From NCBI RefSeq assembly GCF_040289685.1, contig NZ_PSLQ01000008.1, forward strand, positions 1-64,000: a DNA stretch of 64,000 bases, read 5' to 3'. The notes under the pieces are model-generated. The model saw only the letters and a program-made list of their open reading frames with translations, had not been told where the DNA came from and did no database searches. The stretch comes from Pyrinomonas sp040289685. GTDB lineage: Bacteria; Acidobacteriota; Blastocatellia; Pyrinomonadales; Pyrinomonadaceae. Shown piece after piece: positions 1 to 9,653 of this stretch (its first letter is position 1; every line of letters starts with the position of its first letter). A program made the translations under genes and the position numbers.

Positions 1-6
1 GCTCCT

Positions 7-27
7 CCCCAGGTCTGAAGGCCGGGG
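7..27. repeat. Short hairpin at the window edge, possible IS200/IS605-type end
   Basis: CCCC and GGGG arms enclose a GGTC/GGCC inner stem with a TGAA loop and one bulged A. Hairpins of this kind, with TTCA/TGAA loops, are common at the ends of IS200/IS605 elements and also serve as terminators. The left side is cut off by the window edge, so neither reading can be tested here. Confidence 0.25.
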
Positions 28-49
28 TCTGTAGCGCCACTGAAATCTG

Positions 50-1537
50 ATGACGAAACGTCCTCTCCGAGCTTGTCTGGTCCTGTTGTTGGCTTTCTCT
101 TTCGACCGCGCCTGCAAAGGCGACGAATTGACCGGACCAGCGGCGCCGCCCGCAATCGAGGCATGGGCGAGCGATCAAGGAGATGACGCGCTCGCCTCGA
201 CGCGCCGACTGGACCAGCTAAACCGCACCGCCGATGGCGCATTGCGCCCGCTCCCTCCCGAAGAGCACATGCGTCGCGCGGCGATCTATTTCGCCAACCG
301 AGCCTTCCGCGAAGCGCGCGAACACTGGCAAACGCTGATCGCGCGCTACCCAAATGACGCGAACATCCCGGCAGCCCTGTTCGGCATCGGACGCGCCTTC
401 TACCAAGAACGACGCTACGCGGAAGCGCTTCCTTTCTTCGAGCGCGTCGGGCGCGAATTCCCACACACGCGCGAAGGGCGCGACGGATTCTATTTCGTCG
501 CGCCGACGCTGCTGCGCATGGGGCGGGCCGCCGAAGCGGCGCTACGGTATCAAGCCTATATCGAGCGCTTTCCCGATGGAGAACGCATCAGCGATGCATA
601 CCTGAACGCAATCGATACGTGGCGTGAGGCGGGAAACAGCGATGAGGCTTTGCGTTGGATCGAACGCACGCGCCAGAAGTTCGCTGGCACGCCAACGGCC
701 CAAGCTGCACTCTTCGCCCACTTGAGACTGGAGACGGCGCGCGCTAACTGGTCCAGTGCGGCGCGCATCGCCGAAGCGCTCGCCCGCACGTCGCTTGCGG
801 CGACCATGACGAACGCCGCCGAGATCGCCTACTTGCGCGCTTACTGCTTGGAAAGGCTCGGACAGACGGCGGAAGCGGCAAAAGTTTACCAATCGATCGC
901 CGACAGCCCCGGTTCCTACTACGGCTGGCTGGCGACGCAAAGGCTCGGGAAGCTGAACAAAGAGACTCGCCGCATAGCCGCCGCACGTGACGCGCGCGTG
1001 CGGCAGGCGGTCAAAGCGGCAGCCGCTGACTACCCGGCGCCGTACCGTGAGACCATTCTGCGCGCCGTGCAAGGACGCGATCTAGACCCGCGCCTTGTGC
1101 TCGCCATCATGCGCCAAGAGAGCGAGTTTCGCCCGCAAGCGCGCTCGCGCGCCGCAGCGCGCGGCCTCATGCAACTGACCATGGACGCGGCGAAAAGGTA
1201 CGGGCCGCGCGTTCAACTCGCCGATGTGAGCGAAGCGGATCTCTACCAGCCGGAAGTCTCCATCCGCATCGCCGTCGCCTACCTCGAGGAGTTGAACAAG
1301 CTCTTCGCTCGCTCAACCGAAGCCGTGGTCGCCTCCTACAACGGCGGCGAGGAGAACGTGGCGCGCTGGCTCGAACGCTCCGGCAGACACGATGTCGGCA
1401 TCTTCACGGCTGAAATCGGATTCGCTGAGACGAAGAACTACGTCTTCAAGGTGATGACGAACTATCGCGCTTACTGCACGCTCTACACTACAGACCTACG
1501 GCCTAATCTCACGACCGAAAAGCTCTCAGCTCGATGA
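50..1537 (+). CDS. Lytic murein transglycosylase with TPR repeats (Slt70/MltE-like)
   Basis: A 495-residue exported murein hydrolase. The N-terminus has a basic start and a hydrophobic stretch (about residues 8-20) that looks like a signal peptide. Residues about 70-310 form helical TPR/SLT-superhelix repeats (for example the IPAALFGIGRAFYQERRYAE and DAYLNAIDTWREAGNSDEAL segments). The C-terminal third is the goose-lysozyme-like SLT domain: the catalytic Glu lies in IMRQESEFRPQARSRAAARG, followed by GLMQLT and later SYNGG. Family knowledge: cleavage of the MurNAc-GlcNAc bond leaves a 1,6-anhydro end. The ATG at 50 is the first start; no strong ribosome site precedes it. It lies outside the flagellar operons, so a role in rod insertion is only possible. 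Confidence 0.88.
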   Translation: MTKRPLRACLVLLLAFSFDRACKGDELTGPAAPPAIEAWASDQGDDALASTRRLDQLNRTADGALRPLPPEEHMRRAAIYFANRAFREAREHWQTLIARYPNDANIPAALFGIGRAFYQERRYAEALPFFERVGREFPHTREGRDGFYFVAPTLLRMGRAAEAALRYQAYIERFPDGERISDAYLNAIDTWREAGNSDEALRWIERTRQKFAGTPTAQAALFAHLRLETARANWSSAARIAEALARTSLAATMTNAAEIAYLRAYCLERLGQTAEAAKVYQSIADSPGSYYGWLATQRLGKLNKETRRIAAARDARVRQAVKAAAADYPAPYRETILRAVQGRDLDPRLVLAIMRQESEFRPQARSRAAARGLMQLTMDAAKRYGPRVQLADVSEADLYQPEVSIRIAVAYLEELNKLFARSTEAVVASYNGGEENVARWLERSGRHDVGIFTAEIGFAETKNYVFKVMTNYRAYCTLYTTDLRPNLTTEKLSAR

Positions 1538-1709
1538 ACGCTACGCCTTCCGGCTCTTTTTCTCGGTAGGCCAGGCGATCAACGTTACGCTCGCTTCAGG
1601 AGCGGAGAAGCCTTCAAAAGGGCAGCCCACCGCTCCCGACCTTTCACGCGCTCGGTTTCGCTGTGAGTTCTGCCAAAGCTTCCGACGTTTCGCCCGCGGT
1701 GAGCGCCGC

Positions 1710-2402
1710 TCAAGCGATGGCGCCCGCTTCAAGCCGCTCCTCGCGCAGATCGATCACGCTGAACTCACCTTTGGCCAAGGATCCGGGCATCACGACCCAC
1801 GAATCGCCGAGCTTCTCCTGTTTGCGCTCCGCGCCCGCAACCAGCGCCGCTCTCGGGTTATAAGTCTTGATCAGCTCGGCCACCGTCTGGCTGCCATCCT
1901 CGCCGAGACCCTTGTGCGCTGGCGGCGTCGTAAAGAGCAGGATCTTGGGGTAGTCCTTTAACTCTCGGAGCACCTTCAAACGGTACTCGGCTTCCCAACC
2001 GGGATAGCGCAAGCACTCGCGTTCTTCGCGCGGCGCGTCCGGGTCATCGGCGATCTCGCCGCCTAGACCAGCGACCAGCAGATATCCGGGCGCAAAAGCA
2101 TAGCTTCCGTGTACGCCGTGCATCTGCGGATGGACCACCTCGATGTTGGCCGCCTCGCGCAAGTACTCTTCGATGGGCGCATCTTGACGCCCCGGAAGGT
2201 AGAAAGTCGGTAGATCAACATGTGTCAGAAGGCGGAAGAGCTGCGCGTAGTCGCGCGTGCCAGCCTCACGCGGGGCTAAATCCCCGAGGATGACCAAAGC
2301 GTCGGCCTCGATCTCAGGGATTTGCTGAATCAAGCGTTCAAGCGCGCTCAGCTCACCGAGGACGTTGGAAGCAGCGATCATTCTCCTCGTCGTTTTGCGC
2401 AT
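1710..2402 (-). CDS. Calcineurin-like metallophosphoesterase, degenerate active site
   Basis: A 230-residue protein with the fold pattern of small metallophosphoesterases: an N-terminal strand leading to MIAASNVLGELSALERLI, a GDLAP segment where the family has GD, an LPGRQD segment where it has GNxD/E, and a final pair near AGAERKQ and MPGSLAKGEFSVID. The usual D-x-H and GHTH motifs are not present as such, so metal binding and catalysis are doubtful. The ATG at 2402 has AGGAGG nine bases upstream; the ATG two codons earlier would have only three bases of spacing. It is divergent from the sigma-54 activator gene. The specific substrate is unknown. Confidence 0.6.
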   Translation of the reverse strand: MRKTTRRMIAASNVLGELSALERLIQQIPEIEADALVILGDLAPREAGTRDYAQLFRLLTHVDLPTFYLPGRQDAPIEEYLREAANIEVVHPQMHGVHGSYAFAPGYLLVAGLGGEIADDPDAPREERECLRYPGWEAEYRLKVLRELKDYPKILLFTTPPAHKGLGEDGSQTVAELIKTYNPRAALVAGAERKQEKLGDSWVVMPGSLAKGEFSVIDLREERLEAGAIA

Positions 2403-2408
2403 CGCCAT

Positions 2409-2737
2409 TCACCTCCTCACAGATAGATGATCTCGGAGGGTTTAATCTAGCGAATTGATAATGTTATTGTCAAGTAATATGAGCTTATTTTTATCAAAAC
2501 GCCGACGGAATTTTTCTGAAACCTCCAGCGCCTTTCGCTCGTCACCACAGTTGAGGAGCAAATAGGCCAAGGCTCTATTGGAACAGATCTTTCTCGCTGG
2601 CGCTTCGTCCGTGTGAGAACAACAAAATTGTTGTCTTTTGGTTGCGAATTGATTACTATGCAAAAGGGTTTTGTGGCGGATGAACAAGGCCGCCGCGCCA
2701 TTTGCTAGAAGCACGCGCCTGACCGATATACCTCGAT
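2409..2737. other. AT-rich divergent intergenic region
   Basis: This 329-base stretch is clearly more AT-rich than its surroundings and separates two divergent genes, so it should hold both promoters. The decamer GCGAATTGAT occurs twice, near 2450 and 2644. A leftward GTG-initiated reading frame of 90 codons (2442-2714) contains a TPR-like segment (ALAYLLLNCGDERKALEVSE) but has no ribosome binding site and unusual composition. I do not call it a gene, although a decayed fragment is possible. Confidence 0.4.
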
Positions 2738-4135
<1,398 letters not shown>

Positions 4136-4181
4136 GGGAGTTTTGCGCGGGTCTGGCTCTCTTAAGGCGGCAAAGAGCGGA

Positions 4182-4634
4182 TCACACCATGCGGTCGCAG
4201 GCGACCGGCTTTGTTTGTCCATCTTGCAGGTAGGCGCGCGATCCTCTGGTCGCTCGTTGAAGGCGCGCTAAGCGTTCCGAGGTCTGCCGACGAACCGTTT
4301 CCAGCGCCACGCGCGTTCTTCCGTCTTGCTCTTTGATCTCCCGAGCGAGCTGCAGGAGGTAGGCCGCCTGCTCGCTCTCAAGGTCGGGCGAACGCTGACC
4401 GAGCTGCGCGCGCAAAGAGATGATCTGTTGCTGATAGACCGCTAGACGTTCGTCGAGCGTGGCACGCTCGCGCACGGTCGCCATCAACGCGGCGAAATCG
4501 CCGCGTTCGAGTTCAGCCGCTTCGCGCCGCGCAAGTTTCAACAACAGTTCAAGGTCGCGACACTGCGCGATCAGCAACTCGATGATCGACTCGGCTCGCG
4601 CGTTGATTTCCGTTTGCAAATCGGCGCGGTTCAT
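4182..4634 (-). CDS. FliT-like flagellar chaperone candidate
   Basis: A 150-residue, strongly helical and charged protein with no membrane segment or signal. Its ATG overlaps the fliS stop by four bases (ATGA), so translation is probably coupled. The place directly after fliS is where fliT normally sits. FliT binds FliD and often regulators. Sequence similarity to FliT is too weak to prove by eye; the call rests on position, size and helical character, and FlgN-like is an alternative. It ends about 50 bases from the convergent sigma-54 activator gene, with no obvious terminator between them. Confidence 0.55.
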   Translation of the reverse strand: MNRADLQTEINARAESIIELLIAQCRDLELLLKLARREAAELERGDFAALMATVRERATLDERLAVYQQQIISLRAQLGQRSPDLESEQAAYLLQLAREIKEQDGRTRVALETVRRQTSERLARLQRATRGSRAYLQDGQTKPVACDRMV

Positions 4635-5068
4635 GGTTGGGCTGTGGCGCGAGGCGCGCTGAACGCTTCACCGTTCAGCGGAAGGCTATTGTTCGAGCCG
4701 GAACGAATTTGGCACCAAGCGTCGCGCACTGGCACGAGCAGATCGGCCGCCCGACGCATGGTTTCGGCATCGAGCGTGGCGCTGGCGCGCAGGACGAGCG
4801 CGGCGACTTGGTTGTAGAGGTGATCGAGCGTGCGCGCGACGTCGCCGCCGCGTTCGAAGTCGAGAATGGCTTGCAAGTAGGCGATGACGTCGAGCGCGCG
4901 ATTGGTCTGTTCTGCCTTGGTTTGCAGGTCGCCTGTCTCGATGGAGCGCGCGGCGAGCCGCAGGAAGCGTATGGCCCCATCGTAGAGCATGACGATCTGT
5001 TGCAAACGATCCGTTTCGGCGTTGGCCACTCGCCCGTAACTAGCGAGCGCGTTCGGTTTAGCGATCAT
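4631..5068 (-). CDS. fliS: Flagellin export chaperone FliS
   Basis: A 145-residue all-helical protein with the FliS core: an ASYGRVANAETDRLQQIVML start, the LYDGAIRFLRLA segment, a middle helix with KAEQTNRALDVIAYLQAIL, and the FERGGDVARTLDHLYNQV signature. Family role: it binds the disordered C-terminus of flagellin in the cytoplasm and delivers it to FlhA. In Bacillus it also competes with FliW for flagellin, which is relevant because fliW-csrA is present here. It lies after fliD and overlaps the fliT-like gene. Confidence 0.93.
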   Translation of the reverse strand: MIAKPNALASYGRVANAETDRLQQIVMLYDGAIRFLRLAARSIETGDLQTKAEQTNRALDVIAYLQAILDFERGGDVARTLDHLYNQVAALVLRASATLDAETMRRAADLLVPVRDAWCQIRSGSNNSLPLNGEAFSAPRATAQP

Positions 5069-5102
5069 CTTCCTCTTCCCTCCCTCGTCGGGCGACGCGA
5101 GC

Positions 5103-6515
5103 TTACCGATTGTTTTGTTGCGGCTGCAAGGACCGGATGATGTTGTTGAGCGCTGTTCCCTGCCCGTTCAACTGGCTGATGGCCGCATCGACGGCGGCGA
5201 ATTGCCGCGTCAGGCTTTCGCGCAAGCGGTCGAGACGCGCTTGATTGTCGGCGATCAAACGATCGAGGCGCGATGCGGAATCCGTGTAGCCTTTGATCGC
5301 CAGCTGAACTGTGCCCGAAACCTGATCGCTCAAGGAAGAAGCGGTGGTCAGTATTTGGTCGGCCAATCCGACGTTGCTCGGCGTTCGCCCAGCAAGCAGC
5401 GCAACCGTATCCGCGAAGGCGTTCTGCAAGCGATCATCGAGTTTGGCTTGATCGAGGGTGAGTTTACCTCGCTCGTCGCGCCCGATGCCGATCTCCGTCA
5501 GGTTGGTAAACGCGCCGCCGTTGCCGGTGGATGAGGCGGCGAGCGCATCGCGCAACGTCCTTTGCACGGCGCGCAACGTCGCATCGCTGGCGAGCGGCCC
5601 ACCGGCTTTGCCTGCCGCGTCGTTTTGCTGCGACAGGATAAAGTCCTGCACGGAATTGTAAGCTTCGACGAAAGCTTTGACTTTGTCCGCGACGCTCCTG
5701 GCATCGGCGGCGACGGTGATGGTCGTCGTCCCGGCGGACTTCAATTCGAAGGTGACGCCAGCGACTAGATCCGCGATCTTGTTCGCTGCGCGATGGACCA
5801 CGAGGCCGTTGAGGTTTATTTCGGCATCAAGGAGCGAATAGTCGGGCGGCGAACCGGTTGGATTGAGGGCGCGCAAGTTCAAATTGGCTTCCGTTCCGGT
5901 GGCGCTCGTTTCGATCAACTGGACGCGATTGCTCGCGCCCGTGTCGGTCGAGGTGAGCACGAGTTGATAGGCTGATCCGTTGCCGCCCACATCGACGATC
6001 GCAGCAGTCACCCCGGCGTTGGCAGCGTTGATGGCATCGCGCAACCCGACGAGGCTGTTGTTGCTCGCATCGATGGTGATCGTTGGACCAGAAGAGGCCC
6101 CGCCCTTGCGCAGTTCGAACGTCGCGCTGGTTGCGCCAGCGGCGAGCACCGGATCGTTCGGCGAGGCGAAAGAGCGGGTCGCTTGGGCGAAGGCGGTCGC
6201 TAGCCGCGCCACGCTCAAGTTGATGGCCGTCGGCGAAGCGCCATCGCTCGCGGTGGCTGTGGCGACCGCGGCGTTGGACGAGGTGGTCGAGCGCGCGGCG
6301 GCGAGCGCGTTATCGGCCAATGCGCGCGCCGCTTCGGTGAACTTGATCAGACGCGCGTTGAGTTCGCGCAACGCATCGGCCCGCGCTTGAACCGTGCTCC
6401 GTTGCGCTTGCAACTGTTGAAGCGGACGGCTGCTGCGCGCGACGATCGCGTCGATGAGCACGCCGAAGTCTATGCCGCTGTTGAAACCGCCCAAGCCGAC
6501 GTTGCCGTTTGCCAC
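5103..6515 (-). CDS. fliD: Flagellar filament cap protein FliD
   Basis: A 470-residue hook-associated protein 2. The N-terminal GGFNSGIDFGVLIDAIVARS segment is the classical FliD start, followed by a heptad region. The centre holds FliD_C-type domains (NINLNGL-like segment, VADKVKAFVEAYNSVQDFI) and the C-terminus a long coiled coil (YTDSASRLDRLIADNQARLD). The protein sits at the filament tip and promotes flagellin folding. It is in the flaG-fliD-fliS-fliT-like unit, probably from the FliA promoter before flaG. Confidence 0.95.
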   Translation of the reverse strand: MANGNVGLGGFNSGIDFGVLIDAIVARSSRPLQQLQAQRSTVQARADALRELNARLIKFTEAARALADNALAAARSTTSSNAAVATATASDGASPTAINLSVARLATAFAQATRSFASPNDPVLAAGATSATFELRKGGASSGPTITIDASNNSLVGLRDAINAANAGVTAAIVDVGGNGSAYQLVLTSTDTGASNRVQLIETSATGTEANLNLRALNPTGSPPDYSLLDAEINLNGLVVHRAANKIADLVAGVTFELKSAGTTTITVAADARSVADKVKAFVEAYNSVQDFILSQQNDAAGKAGGPLASDATLRAVQRTLRDALAASSTGNGGAFTNLTEIGIGRDERGKLTLDQAKLDDRLQNAFADTVALLAGRTPSNVGLADQILTTASSLSDQVSGTVQLAIKGYTDSASRLDRLIADNQARLDRLRESLTRQFAAVDAAISQLNGQGTALNNIIRSLQPQQNNR

Positions 6516-6528
6516 GTGCTTCTTCCTC

Positions 6529-6876
6529 TCATGCCAACCGATTGAAGATCTGGCCTTGAAGTTTGCCCAACGCCGCCGACAGGCGGAGCAAAGCTTCCGG
6601 CGGGATCTGCCGTAACGTCTCGCCGGACCTTTCGTCGATCACGCGAACGACGATCGCGCCCGTCTCCTCGTCGCGACTGAACTTGAGCGCGATCTGAAAT
6701 GGTTGAAGCACATCGGAGATCTTCCGCAGGTCGCGTTCGGAGACGCCTCTGTCTTCCGCCTGCGCCGCATCCTGTTTGTTCACAACCGTTGCGACGCGCG
6801 CCGTTTCGGCAACGCCCATGCTGGCGCCGCTCGGCGAGTTGAGATTCGCTTTCAATCCCATGATGGCGATGCTCAT
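6529..6876 (-). CDS. flaG: FlaG family protein
   Basis: A 115-residue protein with the FlaG domain in its second half: LRKISDVLQPFQIALKFSRD, followed by the pattern VVRVIDERSGETLRQIPPEA. Family knowledge is limited; FlaG proteins affect filament length and are usually encoded beside fliD, as here. The first 45 residues are low in predicted order. It begins about 110 bases after the flagellin stop, downstream of a candidate FliA promoter. Confidence 0.9.
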   Translation of the reverse strand: MSIAIMGLKANLNSPSGASMGVAETARVATVVNKQDAAQAEDRGVSERDLRKISDVLQPFQIALKFSRDEETGAIVVRVIDERSGETLRQIPPEALLRLSAALGKLQGQIFNRLA

Positions 6877-6986
6877 AGCTCTATCCCGAATCTCCGCGCG
6901 TTGATCTTAAGACTAGAGCGAGCCTCGCGAAGAGGAAGCCCGCTCTAGCCCATGCACCCCTTGTCGAAAGGTCGTCCTCGAGCCGT

Positions 6987-7014
6987 TTATCGGAGCAACG
7001 AAAGCACCGCTTGA
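6987..7014 (-). promoter_or_regulatory. Candidate sigma-28 promoter of flaG-fliD-fliS
   Basis: On the minus strand TCAA (7011-7014), 16 bases, then TCCGATAA (6987-6994). The spacing matches the other FliA candidates here. The -10 includes the last two codons (CGA TAA) of flagellin. The -35 has one mismatch to TAAA. Confidence 0.6.
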
Positions 7015-7874
7015 TTCGACTGGTTGGCTTGCGCCAAAGCGGCCACGCCAGCTTGCTGCAGAATGGTCAAGCGCGACAGATCCGAAGCCTCCGAAGCGAC
7101 GTCGGCATCGCGAATGCGCGACTCGGCGGCTTGGAAGTTGGTCAACTGCGAAGTCGCCAGATCGATCGCTTGTGCGAGGTTGTTCTGACCGGCGCCGACC
7201 TTGCCCTGTACTCCGCCGAGCGTGGTCACGGCACTGCGGATCGTTTGAATCGCTGTCAAAGCGTTCGCTTGCGTGCTGATATCGATGGTGACGGTGTAGT
7301 CGCCGGTGGCGCTGTCGTAGGTAGCAAAGCTCAATCCGGCAGCATCGACGTTGACGCCGGCCAGATCGACCTGCACCGAGTTGTTGCTGGAGTTGGCTGA
7401 CGTTCCGCCGCCGATGAAGACCGTCAAAGCTTTGGCAAAACGGCTCCACGCCGCCCTTGCTGGATTGGCGTCAGCGCTTGCCAGACCGATGTTTTGGGCT
7501 TGGCGCGAGATTTCGGCGACGACTTTGCCGAGTTCGGCGTTGAGCGTGCTGCGGTCGCCGATGAACGTATCCGAAGCCGATTGCGTCGCCAGCGTCATCG
7601 CGCGATCGAGCAAGGTCGAGATCGTCGCCAAACCGCCGTCGATGATCTGCAAGGTGGAGACGCCGTCGTTGGCGTTGCGGATACCTTGACTCAATTTAGC
7701 GATGTCGTTGCGGAAAGCATTGGCGATCGCCAAACCAGCGGCATCATCGCCTGAGTTGTTGATGCGAAGACCGGAAGAAAGGCGTTGAAGCGTGCGGTTG
7801 AGTCTGACCGAAGTAGCGGACAGACGAGATTGTGAATCGAGCGAAGCTAGGTTGTTGACAAGCGAGAATCCCAT
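6987..7874 (-). CDS. Flagellin
   Basis: A 295-residue flagellin. The N-terminal D0/D1 region starts GFSLVNNLASLDSQSRLSAT and contains the conserved LSSGLRINNSGDDAAGLAIA; the C-terminal D1/D0 region has the paired helix ending QANQSNQAVLSLLR. The variable middle (about 140-200) is short, so the surface D2/D3 part is small. The ATG at 7874 is chosen over a GTG/ATG further upstream because GGAGGA lies eight bases before it and the family motif begins there. The gene has its own FliA promoter and a leader with CsrA-type sites. It is a separate transcription unit between csrA and flaG. Confidence 0.95.
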   Translation of the reverse strand: MGFSLVNNLASLDSQSRLSATSVRLNRTLQRLSSGLRINNSGDDAAGLAIANAFRNDIAKLSQGIRNANDGVSTLQIIDGGLATISTLLDRAMTLATQSASDTFIGDRSTLNAELGKVVAEISRQAQNIGLASADANPARAAWSRFAKALTVFIGGGTSANSSNNSVQVDLAGVNVDAAGLSFATYDSATGDYTVTIDISTQANALTAIQTIRSAVTTLGGVQGKVGAGQNNLAQAIDLATSQLTNFQAAESRIRDADVASEASDLSRLTILQQAGVAALAQANQSNQAVLSLLR

Positions 7875-7880
7875 TAGTGT

Positions 7881-7920
7881 TCCTCCGTGAACGGTTTTTT
7901 GTAGCCGCGGCATCCGTGCC
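7881..7920 (-). promoter_or_regulatory. CsrA-binding sites in the flagellin leader (candidate)
   Basis: Two GGA sites are visible in the leader RNA. The distal one (7909-7920) is GGCA-CGGA-UGCC, a four-base-pair hairpin presenting GGA in its loop. The proximal one (7881-7890) is UCACGGAGGA and overlaps the ribosome binding site. The GGA motifs are 29 bases apart, within the range a CsrA dimer can bridge. Known precedent: CsrA blocks hag translation in Bacillus subtilis by binding two such sites. Confidence 0.65.
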
Positions 7921-7937
7921 TTGGCTCTTCTTTGTTG

Positions 7938-7954
7938 CCGGGAAACTCTCCCGG
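7938..7954 (-). promoter_or_regulatory. 5-prime hairpin of the flagellin mRNA
   Basis: CCGGGA and UCCCGG form a perfect six-pair stem with a five-base loop. It begins within a few bases of the start point expected from the FliA promoter, so it would cap the mRNA 5-prime end. Stabilisation of the abundant flagellin message is the likely purpose (inference). Confidence 0.5.
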
Positions 7955-7965
7955 TTTCACACTAC

Positions 7966-7993
7966 TTATCGGAGCTGCGCGCGCGGAACTTTA
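7966..7993 (-). promoter_or_regulatory. Sigma-28 (FliA) promoter of flagellin
   Basis: TAAAGTTC (7986-7993), then TCCGATAA (7966-7973), with 16 bases between TAAA and the -10. This is very close to the enteric consensus TAAAGTTT-N11-GCCGATAA. It lies between the csrA stop and the flagellin start, about 92 bases from the ATG. Confidence 0.85.
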
Positions 7994-8008
7994 GCGCGCG
8001 CCGTGACC

Positions 8009-8260
8009 TTATGGCGTTGAGCGCCTATGCTTCAAGCGCGTCGCCATCCGTTCGATCACCTCACGTTCCAGCTCACACGAGGCGAGCGCGGCGCGATTGG
8101 CCGCTTCGATCTCGGCGAAGACCTCGAACCGATGGACCGACGTTGCCCGCGGCGCGGTGATCCCGAGCTTGACCACATCGCCGTTGATGGCCAACACCTC
8201 GACGACGATCTCGTTGCCGATGATCAGTTTTTCGCCGCTTTTTCTCGATAGGACGAGCAT
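8009..8260 (-). CDS. csrA: Carbon storage regulator CsrA (translational repressor of flagellin)
   Basis: An 83-residue RNA-binding protein. MLVLSRKSGEKLIIGNEIVV and the following VLAINGDVVKLGITAPRATS and VHRFEVF segments are diagnostic. The ATG at 8260 has GGAGG close upstream; an earlier ATG at 8278 overlaps fliW and lacks support. At 83 residues it is longer than the 61-residue E. coli protein. The extra C-terminal helix matches CsrA proteins that bind FliW. It sits directly after fliW and directly before flagellin. Predicted role: binding the flagellin leader until FliW removes it. Confidence 0.95.
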   Translation of the reverse strand: MLVLSRKSGEKLIIGNEIVVEVLAINGDVVKLGITAPRATSVHRFEVFAEIEAANRAALASCELEREVIERMATRLKHRRSTP

Positions 8261-8274
8261 AAACCTCCGCTCCT

Positions 8275-8709
8275 TCACGCCGCTTCAGCGACGAGCAACG
8301 GCTGGTCCACACGATAGCTGCTATCGGCGAGAATCGTTTGCAGTCCGCGCATCGCACGCGCCGAAATGAGCACGGGGGCGCGTAAGTTGACGGTCGAGCG
8401 ACTTGGGTCCGCACGCATGACGACCATGCAGAGCATCAACAGTCGGTCTTCCGCGTCGCACATTAAGCGGGCGCGCACATCTGTGGGCACGTGCGACGCG
8501 TAATCGGCCAAGAGAGTTCGCGGATCGATCGTCAAAAAGGCGAGACGCTCGTCGTCGAGCGGTACGAGCCACAAGAAGGGGGCGATGTCGCTTTGTCGCA
8601 CCAGCACCATGCGGCGAAGATGCGGGAAGCCGATCAACCCTTCGTCGAAGGCGATGATGTCCGATTCTTCATAAGAGAGGGTCGCACCCTGAATGCATAT
8701 GGTCGGCAT
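8275..8709 (-). CDS. fliW: Flagellar assembly factor FliW
   Basis: A 144-residue protein with the FliW pattern: DIIAFDEGLIGFPHLRRMVL, then PFLWLVPLDDERLAFLTIDP, and TVNLRAPVLISARAMRG near the end. FliW binds either flagellin or CsrA; when free it allosterically removes CsrA from the flagellin mRNA. The ATG at 8709 is preferred to an in-frame TTG at 8718. Its start region overlaps the flgL stop, and csrA follows immediately, so the two partners are co-translated. Confidence 0.94.
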   Translation of the reverse strand: MPTICIQGATLSYEESDIIAFDEGLIGFPHLRRMVLVRQSDIAPFLWLVPLDDERLAFLTIDPRTLLADYASHVPTDVRARLMCDAEDRLLMLCMVVMRADPSRSTVNLRAPVLISARAMRGLQTILADSSYRVDQPLLVAEAA

Positions 8710-8714
8710 CTTCT

Positions 8715-9617
8715 TCAACCGAGGATATCGATGAGCGAGTTGCGTCTAAAGCGCGCCGTTTGCGCGATGGCGTCGATCACGTTGGAGGCTTCCGCCAGCT
8801 TGACGGCGGCTTGCGCGACGTCGGCGGATTCGGCCTGTTGTGCGACCTCTTCGAGCACTAGGTTGTCGGCATCGAGCCGTGCGCCGACGGCTTCGACGTG
8901 CTCCAAAGCGACGCCGAGGCGCACGCGAGCGCTGCGAGCGCGGCTGCCGAGATCATTCAGGCGCCCCATCATCGCCTCCAACGTCGCCCGATCCGTAGTC
9001 GGGTTGCCCGTTCCGCGCAGCGCCGTCGCCGCGCTGGCCAACGCGGCAAAGACCGTTCCGTTGCCATCGCTGAAGACCTCTTCGGCCCGCACGCCCGTGA
9101 TCACGGGCGGAGCCTCAGCTTCGATCTGCAACAGCTGTTCGGTCGAAGGCGTTGCGGCGGGCGTTCCCGACGAGTCAAACGGCGGCTGGTCCTGTCGCGT
9201 TCCGCCGAAGATGAATTCGTCGCCGTGTTTCAGTTGCGCGAGGTGGAGCGCGCTTTCGCGCAAGCCCTCGATCTCGACGGCCAACGCTTGACGCGCCTCT
9301 GGCGTCGCGAAATCCGACAGGCCTTGTGCGAGCAACGCGCCCGCCCTGTCCAACAGTTGCTCATAGGATTCGAGCGCGCTATCGCCGACGCGCAGCTTTT
9401 CATCGGCCTGCGTGATCGCTTTCTTGAACTGCGCGAGCGCTGCTTGCGAGATGCGGATGTTCATCACTTTCTCTGCCCCGACGGGATCATCCGAAGGGCG
9501 ATTGATCCGTTTGCCGCTGCTGATCTGCTCCTGCGCGGCGGCCTGCTTTTGCCGCGCGAGGCCGAGCTGCTGGACCAGACGTGCGCTCATCAATGAATCG
9601 GTGACGCGAAAAGGCAT
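8715..9617 (-). CDS. flgL: Hook-filament junction protein FlgL
   Basis: A 300-residue protein with flagellin-like ends. The N-terminus has SARLVQQLGLARQKQAAAQE and ISSGKRINRPSDDPVGAEK; the C-terminus has VKLAEASNVIDAIAQTARF. FlgL (HAP3) joins the FlgK ring to the filament. It follows flgK and precedes fliW, in the order flgN-flgK-flgL-fliW-csrA, close to the order seen in Bacillus. Confidence 0.93.
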   Translation of the reverse strand: MPFRVTDSLMSARLVQQLGLARQKQAAAQEQISSGKRINRPSDDPVGAEKVMNIRISQAALAQFKKAITQADEKLRVGDSALESYEQLLDRAGALLAQGLSDFATPEARQALAVEIEGLRESALHLAQLKHGDEFIFGGTRQDQPPFDSSGTPAATPSTEQLLQIEAEAPPVITGVRAEEVFSDGNGTVFAALASAATALRGTGNPTTDRATLEAMMGRLNDLGSRARSARVRLGVALEHVEAVGARLDADNLVLEEVAQQAESADVAQAAVKLAEASNVIDAIAQTARFRRNSLIDILG

Positions 9618-9653
9618 AAGACCTTCAACCTCGAAAGTTGATTGTTAGGATCA

